64,000 nucleotides of DNA from Zychaea mexicana (taxonomy: Eukaryota; Mucoromycota; Mucoromycetes; Mucorales; Lichtheimiaceae), in the NCBI RefSeq assembly GCF_025766255.1, contig NW_026516703.1:124001-188000 (forward strand). The letters are read 5' to 3'. How positions within the stretch are numbered: the stretch's first letter is position 1; each line of letters opens with the position of its first letter. The translations under genes were made by a program, and so were the position numbers. Shown here one piece after another: positions 45,936 through 55,796 of the stretch. The notes beneath the pieces are model-generated. The model was not told where the DNA came from. It did not search any database and saw nothing but the letters and a program-made list of their open reading frames with translations.

Positions 45936-48008
45936 TTCATTTTGGCATTAGAAATTTTTATGATTTCGCAAGAGGGGTGATTGTAGGAGAAAATTTATAT
46001 GAAAAGAATATTGGTATATACAATAGAAGACGACAAATGTAAATCAAATTATTGAGACACCTTGATTCGCTTTGATGGTGATGACGAAGATGACGATGAT
46101 GGTGATGGTACAATAAAGTTTGGGGGAAGACACCAGTGAGTACCATTTTTTGACGATGTTATTCCTTGAGAAACATCATCCAACAAATCAGTGGTTCTAT
46201 CTAAAATCTTTTTTCCATTGTATGCCAGGGTCATCAAGGGGAGTAATCGAGAAACCAAATTTGAGTCCCTATGTGGGAATCTCAATGGTTCTGTTTTCCT
46301 AACTCTAGTTATAAACCCAGCAGGAATGTTGACATCTAGAAGTGATGTGGTGCCACCTAAATGAATACATCAAAATATTCCCAAGTTAGTGGATGGCTCG
46401 TATATAGGCTGACATCTTTATCCATGAAATTGATACAAAAATCATACATACCTGTAATACTATAACCAATAACATGAGCTGTATGAAGAAGGCTCGAATC
46501 ATAAGTAACCGAAAGCAACATGTCCCTCAAAACTAGCGGCATCTTCATTGAACAGTCACAGAATGCTTTAGTTTGGTCTCGCGTAGCACCTACTTCAGAA
46601 CATCCAAGTTCTTCTGACCCATACTTGAACATCGTGTCTCCACGACGACCCATTTTTCGATTTGATATTGCTGTGACTGATGACAGTTGGCGAGATGAGT
46701 TTACCGCATTCGCATTTGCTTCACTAGAGACTTCGGTACTGTAGAATGAAAAATAAATATTAAGTTAGATCAATTTTAAATTCCATTTTGCTCCATTATC
46801 ATAAACCCATTTATCTAATACTTTTACCCTTTTGCTACAATACCAGATCCATGAAATGCAGTACCAAAGAAACCAAATGGCAAATACTGTTGATCTGTTT
46901 CAGGTATACTCAGAATATCAAAAGAATGTGTTTTTAAGAAGAGGCGCGCAACATTCATCAACTCGGATGAAAACCAAACTTTCAAATGTTCAGCTGATGG
47001 ATCATTGATTTCGATACTTCGTGCATATTTAAACACTTCAGCGCTTGTTTTCTATAAAGAAATCATTTAGTACTGTTGTTAGCTTTGTGTTGCTCTTGTT
47101 TATATAACTTTTATCATTCTTATTTTATTTTATTGTTATATATACATACCAGCCCTTTCAAGTCCAAATAATATCGTTGAAGTTCTTCGGGATCATTGCA
47201 TTCAAGTGGCCCCCCTTTGGTTTCTATCTCGTGTAACTCTGCCTCTGTGAAAACTTTCTTCCAGTTTTGATCAGTAACATCCAAGATAAGCGATTGAGAG
47301 GGACTAGAACAAAAAGAAATTCAGCAAGATATTTATTAACTGATAATGGATGATTGTCTAACTCAAATTAAAGATGATGATTATTACTTACTGATAATAA
47401 TGGCAGGTCAACGCAAAGTTCATTACTTTTTCTTCAACTGAAACTGGATCGGTTTCATCTTCCGTTGCTTGTGCTATTGTTGATTCCAAATACCAAAAAT
47501 CTTCTTTATGTTCTTCTGTAAACTTCTTAAAACGTTCATATAACACCTCCTTTTGTTGTTCTGTGATTCTTGTTTTAAGGCTAGGTAAAGAAGATGGCGA
47601 TGAATACGATGGTATATCTTGTAATGACACTTCATCAGTAGGTATAGAAGCTGTAGTGGTTGTAATTACTAAACGACGATCCACGGCTTTCCAAGATGCT
47701 CGGCCAAACTTTTAATACAAATAAGATTGATGAAATTAGTTCCCTTTTATAAATATCAGAGCTTTAAAACGAAGTGGTGATGCTTACCAAATCAATATTG
47801 TTTGCTGCTGCAATTTTCTTTACGCGTTTGATAAAAAAGCCTTTTGCTCCTCATATATTATCTTCTGCTTTAAGACTAGCGACAAGATAATCTTTGAAAT
47901 GATCTAAGATTATAACTAATTCAATTTGTTCTAATTTATCTTTTTTTTCAAGTATGACATCCAAGATATCTATTATTTGATACAGAGGGTTGTTAATATA
48001 TATGTATA

Positions 48009-49536
48009 GGACACTGTTCATGATTATTATAAAAATTACATAATCTATAAATTTTAAATAATCTATAAAAAATTATTATAAATATTATAATTTAATTTTT
48101 ATCTTCTGGAATAACAACTGCTACAACTTTTTTTAATTTTTTATGTTTTAGTTGTACTTCTTCTATTATAGTATCCTCTTCATTATCACTAATTTCTACT
48201 TCATTATTTTCATTTATATTTGAACTTAAATTTAATTTAAAATTTCTTTTTGTGATAATAACATTTGATTAAAATTTTTATCTATAGTTATTTTATCTGT
48301 AACTACTATATCTATTTTACAATCAATTGTAGGAAACTCAAAATTATCTGTATACCACAATTTATGATGTGGTTGTGATGGAATTTTATATTTATCTACC
48401 ATTTTCCAAATATTCTTTAATAAACAAGCTAATTTAAATTGGAAATTATAATATTTAATATCTGTTATTTGCATTGCTGATATATTATTATTAAATCGAT
48501 TAAATTTTGATGCTAATACAGAAAATTGATCTTCAATTTCAGAACGAAAACTACCAAATCTTTTATTATATTGTAATTCTATTGCTGTTAAATTCTTATT
48601 ATTTTCTTTTCTTATAGGATAAACAAAATTTTTATCTGAAAAATCTTTTCCTTTATTTAGACTTTCTTCTTTAAATTTATTAATATATAAAAATTAACCA
48701 CCATCCATTGCTAAACAATCTCCTATATGCATCTTATTATATAATTTCATTTCAAAAAACATTGTTCCATCACTGCCTTTACCACATTTATCACTTTTAG
48801 ATATATATATAATCATTTGGTTACTATCAACAACTATTTGGGTTCTTAATCCAGGACCATCTAATTTATATGATTTTATATCTTTTGTTTTTGTATCAGG
48901 ATCATAATATTTTATTTTGCCATCATGACCCTCAATATATAATGTCACATTTTTAAATGATAATGGATTATTTAATAAAGATGATATAATTCTAATTTTT
49001 ATATTTGAAAACATTTTATTTAAATCTGTATCAATTTTTTTTATTAATCTTCTATAATTAGAATGCCAAAATTTTTTATATAGTGAATAATATGTAGTAT
49101 ATGACATAAATTCATACATATCCCTACCTGATTTACCACTTACCATATGATATAAGATTAATAAACCTTTATCAATTTCCTTATATGGACCAGGGTATTC
49201 AGAAGTACTATAAATACAGTTTAAAAAATAAAAAACAGGAATATATCCTAATTGATTTAATAAAACATCCTTTACTATTTTAATATTATTATTTTTTATA
49301 TCTTTGATTTCTGTACGATGGTTATATTTGTTATTTAAGATATTCCAATTTTCATCTAAAAATGTCCATTGTTCTGCAATTAATTTATTTATTTATTTCA
49401 TTATTTAAAATATCATTTAAATTATTATCATTATCCATATTTTATTTTTTTATTATATAATAATTCAATTTTATTTTAATTAAAAATCTTATTTTTTATA
49501 GGAATAATATTATCAGTATCTTAGTAAACAGTCTGC
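48009..49536 (-). mobile_element. 1528-bp AT-rich DDE transposon, left arm
   Basis: Ends GGACACTGTTCATGA (48009) and, reversed, GCAGACTGTTTACTA (49536), flanked by TATA on both sides. Very low GC compared with the surrounding gene. Encodes a broken transposase on the minus strand. Same length as the right-arm copy (58201-59728). Confidence 0.7.
48092..49440 (-). pseudogene. DDE_Tnp_4-like transposase, left-arm copy
   Basis: Frame pieces: AEQWTFLDENWNILNN, LGYIPVFYFLNCIYST, MVSGKSGRDMYEFMSYTTYY, LYIEGHDGKIKYYD, GPGLRTQIVVDSNQMIIYIS, GDCLAMDGG then a TAA, then FGSFRSEIEDQFSVLASKFN in the same frame. The order (I/L)DGHD..., DGG(Y), RS(E/I)IE matches the three acidic residues of Harbinger/IS5-type DDE_Tnp_4 transposases. 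In this copy the first Asp is Glu (IEGHD) and a stop replaces Tyr after DGG. An acidic then Lys-rich C-terminal tail (EISDNEEDTIIEE, HKKLKKVV) is one frame away. Confidence 0.65.
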
Positions 49537-49779
49537 TATAGAAACAATTAATTTTTTTCAATTGTATTATTGCTAGTGACTACCTTTGTCTGAAGGTTTC
49601 TTCTCTAGCGCTGCAGTAGTGGTTTAAGGGCCTGTAGATGTGCCTTCAGTTTCCATAGTAGCAGGTTGGGAGTCTTGAGTTTCCATGGTAATGAGACAAA
49701 CAAGTACAGGATTTTTCATCTCCTAGTAGACGTTTGAACTTTTATTTAGGCAGAAGGGATTTAATTTTAGGCAGAGTAG

Positions 49780-50220
49780 ACATGAATGTTAATCTGAGTG
49801 GACATGAATAAAAGTTAATCTGGACATGAATAATAATTGATCTGGACATAAATGAAAATCGAGCTGGATATGAATGAAAATCGAGCTGGACATGAATGAA
49901 AATCGATCTAGACATAAATGAAAATCGAGCTGGATATGAATATAAATTGACCTGGGCATGAATGAAAATCGATCTAGACATGAATGAAAATCGAGCCGGA
50001 CATGAATATAAATTGACCTAGACATGAATAAAGATCGATCTGGACATGAATATAAAACGATCTAGACATGAATATAAATCGATCTGGATATAAGTGAAAT
50101 CAATCTGGACAAAATAAAAATCAATCTGTATATGAATGAAAATTGTTCTGGACAAGAATAATAATCAATCTAAACATGAATAATAGACAACCTGAACATA
50201 ATAACAGTCAAACTAGATAT
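49780..50220 (-). repeat. 22-bp minisatellite, about 20 units, left arm
   Basis: Unit about GACATGAATGAAAATCGATC plus TG, tandem without spacers; later units degrade. Because 22 is not a multiple of 3, all frames read repeated MSRSIFIHVQL-like text, which is not evidence for a protein. Lies just upstream (5') of the broken nuclease-like gene. Confidence 0.85.
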
Positions 50221-50253
50221 TGTTTTAGTCAACTAAGGACACTGTTCATGAGG

Positions 50254-50383
50254 CACTTGTAGACAAGTGTTTGGAATAACTACCGTTATTCTAGGTTTAT
50301 GACTACCGTCATAAAGACCAGCTACACCTTCAAAAAAATCAAAGATTTTTTCTCGGACCACCCCTTTTCATAATGATCATTAT
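50254..50383 (+). other. row of five hairpins (232-bp repeat, copy A)
   Basis: CACTTG TAGA CAAGTG (50254-50269), GAATAAC TACC GTTATTC (50274-50291), TTTATGAC TACC GTCATAAA (50296-50315), AAAAAATC AAA GATTTTTT (50333-50351), ATAATGATCATTAT (50370-50383). A second copy is 434 bp downstream. Confidence 0.7.
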
Positions 50384-50493
50384 TTTTTATTTAAAAATAA
50401 AATTTAAAAATTAAATTATATTTTAAAAATAAAAATTATTATAATCAATAAATTATTAAACAATCTTCTTTATGGCTCATTCCATTCGCCACC

Positions 50494-50550
50494 ATATATA
50501 AAGTTACCCTCCGGGTTAAAAGCCTCCAGTGGGGGGCTAACTTTATATAT
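50494..50550 (+). other. potential three-way junction in the 666-bp element
   Basis: Perfect 13-bp stem ATATATAAAGTTA (50494-50506) with TAACTTTATATAT (50538-50550) encloses two small GC-rich hairpins, CCC-TCC-GGG and AGCCTCC-AGT-GGGGGGC. A GC-rich island in AT-rich flanks. Confidence 0.6.
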
Positions 50551-51486
50551 TTTTCTAATATAATAATAATAATTTTAAGTTTCACTTAAATTATTTTATT
50601 ATAAGAAAAAGGAACTTAAGTTCCTTAAGGTTGAAAAATGTATCAAATTTTGTTCCAAAATTCTCAACAAGGACACTGTTCATGAGGCACTTGTAGACAA
50701 GTGTTTGGAATAACTACCGTTATTCTAGGTTTATGACTACCGTCATAAAGACCAGCTATACCTTCAAAAAAATCAAAGATTTTTTCTCAGACCACCCCTT
50801 TTCATAATGATCATTATTTTTTATTTAAAAATAAAATTTAAAAATTAAATTATATTTTAAAAATAAAAATTATTATAATCAATAAATTATTAAACAATCT
50901 TCTAAGACATAATAAAAGTTGAAGTAGATAATATATTAAGTGTAGCAGAGCAGAATATTTGAGTACTTAAGATTTTCAATTCAAGTCAAGGCATAATAGA
51001 AGTCAAGCAGTACAAAGCCAATGTCAAGATATAGTAGTATGGCTGGTTCACTCGTGACAAAAAGCTTGTAGGCTAATGTACAGGAAATGGCAAGGGTGCG
51101 TCAGAGACTCACTACTGTGTGCATAAGCCTATTTTGCTGCTGTGGGGATAGGGCCTGAGCGTTTCCCCTCCATTCATTTTACCCAGGTTGAGTTTAACAC
51201 AAACTGGAGGCTGGTAGCTGAGGTAGGTGGAAAGTGTGGGGTTTGTTAGCAGCAGTAGGGAGGAAAAAAACAACAACCAAAGATCCTTTTTTTTTCTCAT
51301 TACCATTTGCCACAGCAAATCAACAGCTTCGACGCACACTTGTAAATGGCTCCTACTCTCTTCACGATGAATAAAAACAAAGAAAACAAAACGGCACAAT
51401 CCACGGATTTATTGAAAAACGAAATGAAGGTAACTGTTTTCTTAAAAAAAGCATGTGCTCAAGATTTATAAAGGAGTAGACCGCCG

Positions 51487-51672
51487 TTACTGCTGCTTAA
51501 AGAAACGCTGGATAAGTGAACAAGGGAAGGAAAAGGTTACTGGTTGTGCTTGGGGTATAGCTTTAGTAGACATACGCTCATTCAGAATTACTGTTTTTTT
51601 TTCTTCTCTGTATATACTTGATGCACCATCTTGCACCATTCCAACGCCAGACTTGCGTGCGTAATACAACAT
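51487..51672 (-). CDS. 61-codon conserved ORF, left arm
   Basis: Starts MLYYARKSGVGMVQDGASSI, then KTVILNERMSTKAIPQAQPV and ends LIQRFFKQQ. The protein text is the same in the mirrored ORF at 56733-56918, but the arms are nearly identical anyway so this does not prove selection. Codon-like composition and an intact ATG and stop suggest a small gene or a first exon. I do not recognise the family. Confidence 0.35.
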   Translation of the reverse strand: MLYYARKSGVGMVQDGASSIYREEKKTVILNERMSTKAIPQAQPVTFSFPCSLIQRFFKQQ

Positions 51673-51810
51673 CGTCCTCTACCTGCACAAACCATTCGTA
51701 CTCACAACAAGAACGACGCAACAATCTTCTTCTCCATTACTCATACACAATTATATACAACATGACGCTGATCCGCCATTGACTTGTAAAATATACAGCC
51801 TGGTGCGATT

Positions 51811-52136
51811 ACGTTTTTCCTTTTACATATAACAATGTTAACATCGCCGGTCTTTATGGATGAATGAGCTGTAGATAGCAAGAAGGATAACTGACGGGTT
51901 TCCTTCCATTTGTGTTGATGTGGATTGGATGAAAATAAAGTATGATGGCCGATATATAAGAAAGACAAAAAGAAGGTTCTATAAGAATTATACAAGTGCA
52001 AAGGATGTTGTCTCGTGGTGAAGGATAGTTATTGTAGTTATTGATATTGCGTGGCAGAGCGTCTGGTGCCATGCACAGTCTCGCGTTTGTGAACCTATTT
52101 GTAGCCACACAGTTCCGAGAGACAGTATACCAATAT
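51811..52136. other. single-copy spacer left of the AT-rich island
   Basis: Normal GC content, no clear gene. Pairs only weakly, if at all, with the sequence right of the island (55912-56600). Confidence 0.4.
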
Positions 52137-52340
52137 TTATTGGATTTTATATTATTTATTGATAGAAATCTATTTATTAGTAGATTTTTTTTTATTAATA
52201 GAAAACAATTTACATTTAAAATACATAAAAATTGAATTTTTATTATTAATAAAAAATTGACATTTGTCTAAGGTTATAAAGTTTCCCTGATTGCTTATTT
52301 AAGTTAAAAGACTGGTATATATATTTTCACAACTACAAAC

Positions 52341-53516
52341 ATGACTGATATAACAGAATCGATTAATCTTGAAGTAAACAATATTATTATTAATCATTAG
52401 TCTTTTTTAAATGAAAATTGGCCAATAATTCACTACAAATATAAACATAGAACTGAATTAAAACATATTAAATTTATTAATAAAATTAAAAAAATACTAA
52501 TAGATAAATTAGGATATATTTCTGTATTTTATTTTTTAATAATATTATATACTAATAAGGAATATCCTGGTCCTTATTTTGAAATTGAAAAAGGTTTATT
52601 ATTATTATTTCATTTAGTTAGTGGTATATGTAGAAAAGAAGAAATAGATAAATACTTACCACAAAGTACATTTCATATCTTTTATAAAAAATTTTGGGCA
52701 GATGATAAAAATTATGAAAGAGTTGAAAAAATTGTAGATAATGCTTTAAAAACTATGTGTTCAAATATCAAATTAAGAATATTATCAGCAAGAAAAAATA
52801 ATCCAGATTTATTTAAACATATTACTTTAGTATTAGATGGTCATGATTCTCGTATAAATTATACAGATATGGAAATATATCATAATAGATTATATTCATA
52901 TAAATTAAAGAAAAGTGGATTACGAACACAAATTGTATCTGATATTAATAATATTATAATTAATGTATCCAAAAGTAGATTTTGTGCAGATTGTAATGAC
53001 GGTTCTATGTTTTTAGAAATGAAATTATATAGAAAAATAACTCCAAGTGATACAGTAGCAATTGATGGTGGATATACATTATTTATTAATCAATTTATAG
53101 AAGATTCTAATAAAAAAGGATTTAACTTTAATAGTAATAATTTTGTATACCCAATTAGAAAAAATATTAATGATAATTTAACTATTACTGAAGATCATTT
53201 TAATAAAACATTTGGTAGTTTTAGATCTATAATCGAAACACAATTTTCAACTATTGGTAGTAAATTTGAAAGATTTAATAATAGTAAAACAATTACAAAA
53301 ATAACAAAAACAGAACATTATAATTTACAGTTTAAAGTTGCTTGTTTATTAAAAAATATACATCATTTTGTTGAATTATTTAATATACCTATATATCCAC
53401 ATCATAAACTATGGGCAAGTGATAATTTTGAATTTCTATTGAAAGAAAATTAATTGATATAGTAGTTAGTAATGAGGTAGGAGTATATTTACTAGTTGAA
53501 GTTTTTCATCTAAACT
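52341..53516 (+). pseudogene. DDE_Tnp_4-like transposase of the AT-rich island
   Basis: From ATG at 52341: 19 codons then TAG (52398), followed by one open frame: SFLNENWPIIHYKYKHRTEL, EYPGPYFEIEKGLLLLF, IKLRILSARKNNPDLFKHIT, LVLDGHDSRINYTD, SGLRTQIVSDINNIIINVS, DTVAIDGGYTLF, NKTFGSFRSIIETQF, HHKLWASDNFEF, then stop at 53453. Catalytic Asp (LDGHD), Asp (IDGGY) and Glu (RSIIE) are all kept. A one-base change after NFEF moves the ending (RKLIDIVVSNE) out of frame. It aligns along its length with the arm copies but is clearly diverged from them, so it is a different family member. Family given as Harbinger/IS5-like from motif order only. Confidence 0.65.
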
Positions 53517-53722
53517 AAGCTCAACAAAATATTTAAAGTTCACAACAATTCCTCATGTTTACAAAATTATTATATTTTTAAAATTGAATATAAAAAAAAT
53601 TGAATTATAATTAATAATAAAGTTAACAAAATTATTGTTAATATCGTACAGAATTAAAACATAATTATCATTTATATTTATCTAAAAAATAATATGATGT
53701 AATAAAAATCTATAATAAATTA

Positions 53723-53962
53723 TTATCTAATAATAGTGTATCTAATATACTCTATTTTTACATATTTGTCATATATATTATTAATTTTATAATATAATCT
53801 ATTTGAAATAATAGTTAAATTTTTAATATAATTATTATTACAATATTCTATAATATTCTTTAAAACAATTTTTTCATTATAATCTTTATATTTTATTTTG
53901 TCCATATAATTATTATATGTTAAAATTATATAATTTCTTCCAAAATATAAATAAATAAACAT
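53723..53962 (-). CDS. small AT-rich ORF, 79 codons, unknown
   Basis: Starts MFIYLYFGRNYIILTYNNYM; rich in Ile, Asn, Tyr and Lys as expected from AT-rich DNA. No motif. May be chance. Confidence 0.2.
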   Translation of the reverse strand: MFIYLYFGRNYIILTYNNYMDKIKYKDYNEKIVLKNIIEYCNNNYIKNLTIISNRLYYKINNIYDKYVKIEYIRYTIIR

Positions 53963-54299
53963 TTTTAACTTTAGAATTTAAGTTAAAAAATTCTGTATTA
54001 TTTCTATATTACATCAAATTCTTTTTTTATAATAAATAATAGAAATTAATATTTAAATAATATTTACTTTAATAATTCAAGACTATTTTTAATTTACAAA
54101 TAATAATCATATAATTATTAAAAAAAGAAAAATGAGACTTTAAAAATAAGAATATAAATTAATATTAATTTAAAATAATGAAAATAATAAAAAGAAAAGA
54201 TTATTGTGTAACAATAATTAATATAATTAATTTCCTTTTTTGTTAATTATTTTCTTACCATTTAAATATGAGAGTTTATTTTATTTTATGTAAAATATA

Positions 54300-54827
54300 C
54301 TATTGTAATAATCCTTTAAGTACATTTGCTAGGTTAAAACTTCCACTGTTGCATATATATATATTTCTAGTTTTTCTTTTTTTTATTCTTTTATTATTAG
54401 TTTTATGTATAAAATTACCATCATTAACAATTATGCATGGTAAATTAGGATTTTCTATTTTTTTTGTAGATTTTTTATTTTTTTTCTTTGGAACATGAAG
54501 TTTACTATGTATAGTACAAAGGTAATCAGGTTTATCTCCATTAAGATTAGTATTAACTTTTCTATGACACATATGGCCATTTTTCTTACCTCTTTTATGT
54601 ATGTAAGTACACACATTATTGCTTGTATTAACATACCAAAAATAATTATCTTTAACTTTATTAATTTCTTCATTAATTTTTTGATTCATAATCTTCTTCT
54701 TACTTTCAATATCGTTAACTAACATTTCATTTTCAAAATAATTCTGCATAACTTGCTCCATTAAATCTTTAATAGAACAAATCATACTATTCTTATTAAT
54801 AAGAAGCTCAGTATTTAATATAGCCAT
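54300..54827 (-). CDS. Cys/His zinc-ribbon-like basic protein of the AT-rich island
   Basis: 175 codons, intact. N-terminus reads MAILNTELLINKNSMICSIK, then a likely coiled coil (about residues 20-60, ESKKKIMNQKINEEINKVKD). Next comes a Cys/His cluster with spacing C-X13-C-X15-C-X2-H, starting VCTYIHKRGKKNGHMC and ending YLCTIHSK, followed by a Lys-rich stretch. Such 'Cys...GKK.G..Cys...Cys..His' knuckles occur in various viral and mobile-element proteins and suggest metal and nucleic-acid binding. It reads opposite to the transposase. Function unknown; may be an accessory protein of the island. Confidence 0.5.
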   Translation of the reverse strand: MAILNTELLINKNSMICSIKDLMEQVMQNYFENEMLVNDIESKKKIMNQKINEEINKVKDNYFWYVNTSNNVCTYIHKRGKKNGHMCHRKVNTNLNGDKPDYLCTIHSKLHVPKKKNKKSTKKIENPNLPCIIVNDGNFIHKTNNKRIKKRKTRNIYICNSGSFNLANVLKGLLQ

Positions 54828-55035
54828 TTGAATTTTTTATGCTAAATAATATGGGAAGTATTTATTTTTATATTAAAAAAAAATTCAATTTTTTTTTTAA
54901 ATAAAATTTAACAGTATGCAAAATTTCAAATTCCGAGAATAAAAAAAATTGTCAGTTAAGAAAAAATTTAAAGAAAATTTATTAACATCGTGTTAATGTT
55001 TATTCCTCGTAGAAAATAAAAAAAAATTAAATGAA

Positions 55036-55388
55036 ATGATTGAATTACAAAATAATGTTCTTAATTTAAATATTGAACAAAATAATGAAATGATTATTGA
55101 TGATTATTCAGCAGATGAAGAAGAAGCTAATGAACTTGATTCAAATATAATTCATAAAAAAAATGATCAAGGAAAAAAACGAAAATAGGAAAAAAAGTTA
55201 CTAAAACATATAATACTTATGAAGTAGAATCAATTCAAGGACATAAAATAGATAATAACATTTTGAAATTTAATGTAAAATGGAAAGATTATCCTGAAAG
55301 TGATAATAGTTGGCTAACAATTGATAAATTCAATCAAAAATCTTTACTTTTTAAATATTTACATGAGAATAATCTTGGTTCATTATAA
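55036..55388 (+). pseudogene. acidic + chromodomain ORF, split by a frame change
   Basis: First frame from ATG 55036: MIELQNNVLNLNIEQNNEM then an acidic patch (DDYSADEEEANELD) and a basic end, stopping at TAG 55186. A second frame (-1) runs through to TAA at 55388 and reads TYNTYEVESIQGHKIDNN, LKFNVKWKDYPESDNSWL, TIDKFNQKSLLFKYLHE. This is a full chromodomain: Tyr of YEVESI and Trp and Tyr of VKWKDYP give the aromatic cage, SDNSW the following turn, and the C-terminal helix is present. The frame change falls at the A7 run near 55173-55179. Acidic-linker-plus-chromodomain is a plan used by mobile elements to choose chromatin targets. Confidence 0.6.
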
Positions 55389-55627
55389 ATAAATATATAT
55401 AATAATTGTATCCTAGGAATTATTTGTTTTATTTGTTCTAAAATTTATTGTTGAATAATAAAATAAATAATATTAATTAATTAAATTTGTATAAATTATA
55501 AATAATATACAAAATTATAATATTTTTCTTACTATATTGCTATGAGTATAACCTCAGATGCGATCCTTGAAGATCTGCCATCGAGCAGTAGGAACGCACA
55601 CGATTTCATTAGGAATGAGTGCAAGGG

Positions 55628-55796
55628 AGAGTAAATGGAATCTTTCAGATTCTCATTTTACTCTTAATAACTAACTACCGTTAGTTTAGGTTTGCTTCGC
55701 AAAGACCAGCTAGTGCTTCAAAAAATCGAAGATTTTTCTTGCACTGCACCCCCCAACATAAGAAAGGGAGCAACTGATTCGGTTGTATACAACCGA
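55628..55796 (+). other. row of five hairpins (island copy)
   Basis: Hairpins at 55628-55663, 55669-55686 (AACTAAC TACC GTTAGTT), 55691-55703 (TTTGC TTC GCAAA), 55721-55737 (AAAAATC GAA GATTTTT, with an outer AGTGC/GCACT at 55712 and 55741) and 55779-55796 (TCGGTTGTA/TACAACCGA). Same order and linkers as in the 232-bp repeats at 50237 and 50671 but with different stem sequences. Confidence 0.65.

Larger units (their letters stand above)
46049..49686 (-). pseudogene. multi-exon gene with possible PD-(D/E)XK motif, left arm, broken
   Basis: Mirror of the right-arm gene at 58051-61688; see that entry for exons. Here on the minus strand: METQDSQPATMETEG start at 49686, NNPLYQIIDILDVILEKKD piece, RLVITTTTASIPTDE, FKKFTEEHKEDFWYLE, LKVWFSSELMNVARLFLKTH, KMGRRGDTMFKYGSEELGCS, EVGATRDQTKAFCDCSMKMP. 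A 1528-bp AT-rich transposon sits in its first intron. TAA in exon 1 and TGA in exon 2 are shared with the other arm. Confidence 0.5.
50237..50902. mobile_element. 666-bp non-coding element with 232-bp direct repeats
   Basis: Absent from the right arm, where the empty site reads GTCAACTAAGACATAAT; here TAA (or CTAA) is duplicated. Two 232-bp direct repeats (50237-50468 and 50671-50902; about two differences seen) flank a 202-bp core. Its ends GGACACTGTTCATGA and, reversed, GAAGATTGTTTAATA resemble the ends of the 1528-bp DDE transposon, so it may be moved by that transposase. No ORF. Contains hairpin rows and a three-way-junction-like core. Confidence 0.75.
44070..51810. repeat. palindrome 2, left arm
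   Basis: Inverted copy of about 56600-63667. From the DIRS CGAAAGG (44070) to ACGCTGATCC (51765) is 7695 bp; the right arm between matching points is 7027 bp; removing the 666-bp element plus 3-bp duplication leaves a 1-bp difference. The arm continues outward beyond the Ty3 element to 38520 and on into palindrome 1. Confidence 0.85.

Noticed and set aside
49742..50025. Repeat arrays (22 bp) as a CRISPR array or a repeat protein
   Set aside because: Units join directly with no spacers, the host is eukaryotic, and open frames come only from the 22-bp period.
50237..50902. 232-bp direct repeats as LTRs of a small retroelement
   Set aside because: They do not start TG and end CA, no primer-binding or polypurine site is seen, and the ends match a DDE transposon instead.
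51112..51399. 95-codon ORF in the left arm
   Set aside because: The mirrored ORF ends differently because of a run-length change; no motif.
54300..54827. Island as a giant-virus integration
   Set aside because: Only the Cys/His knuckle hints at this; no capsid, polymerase or packaging gene is present.
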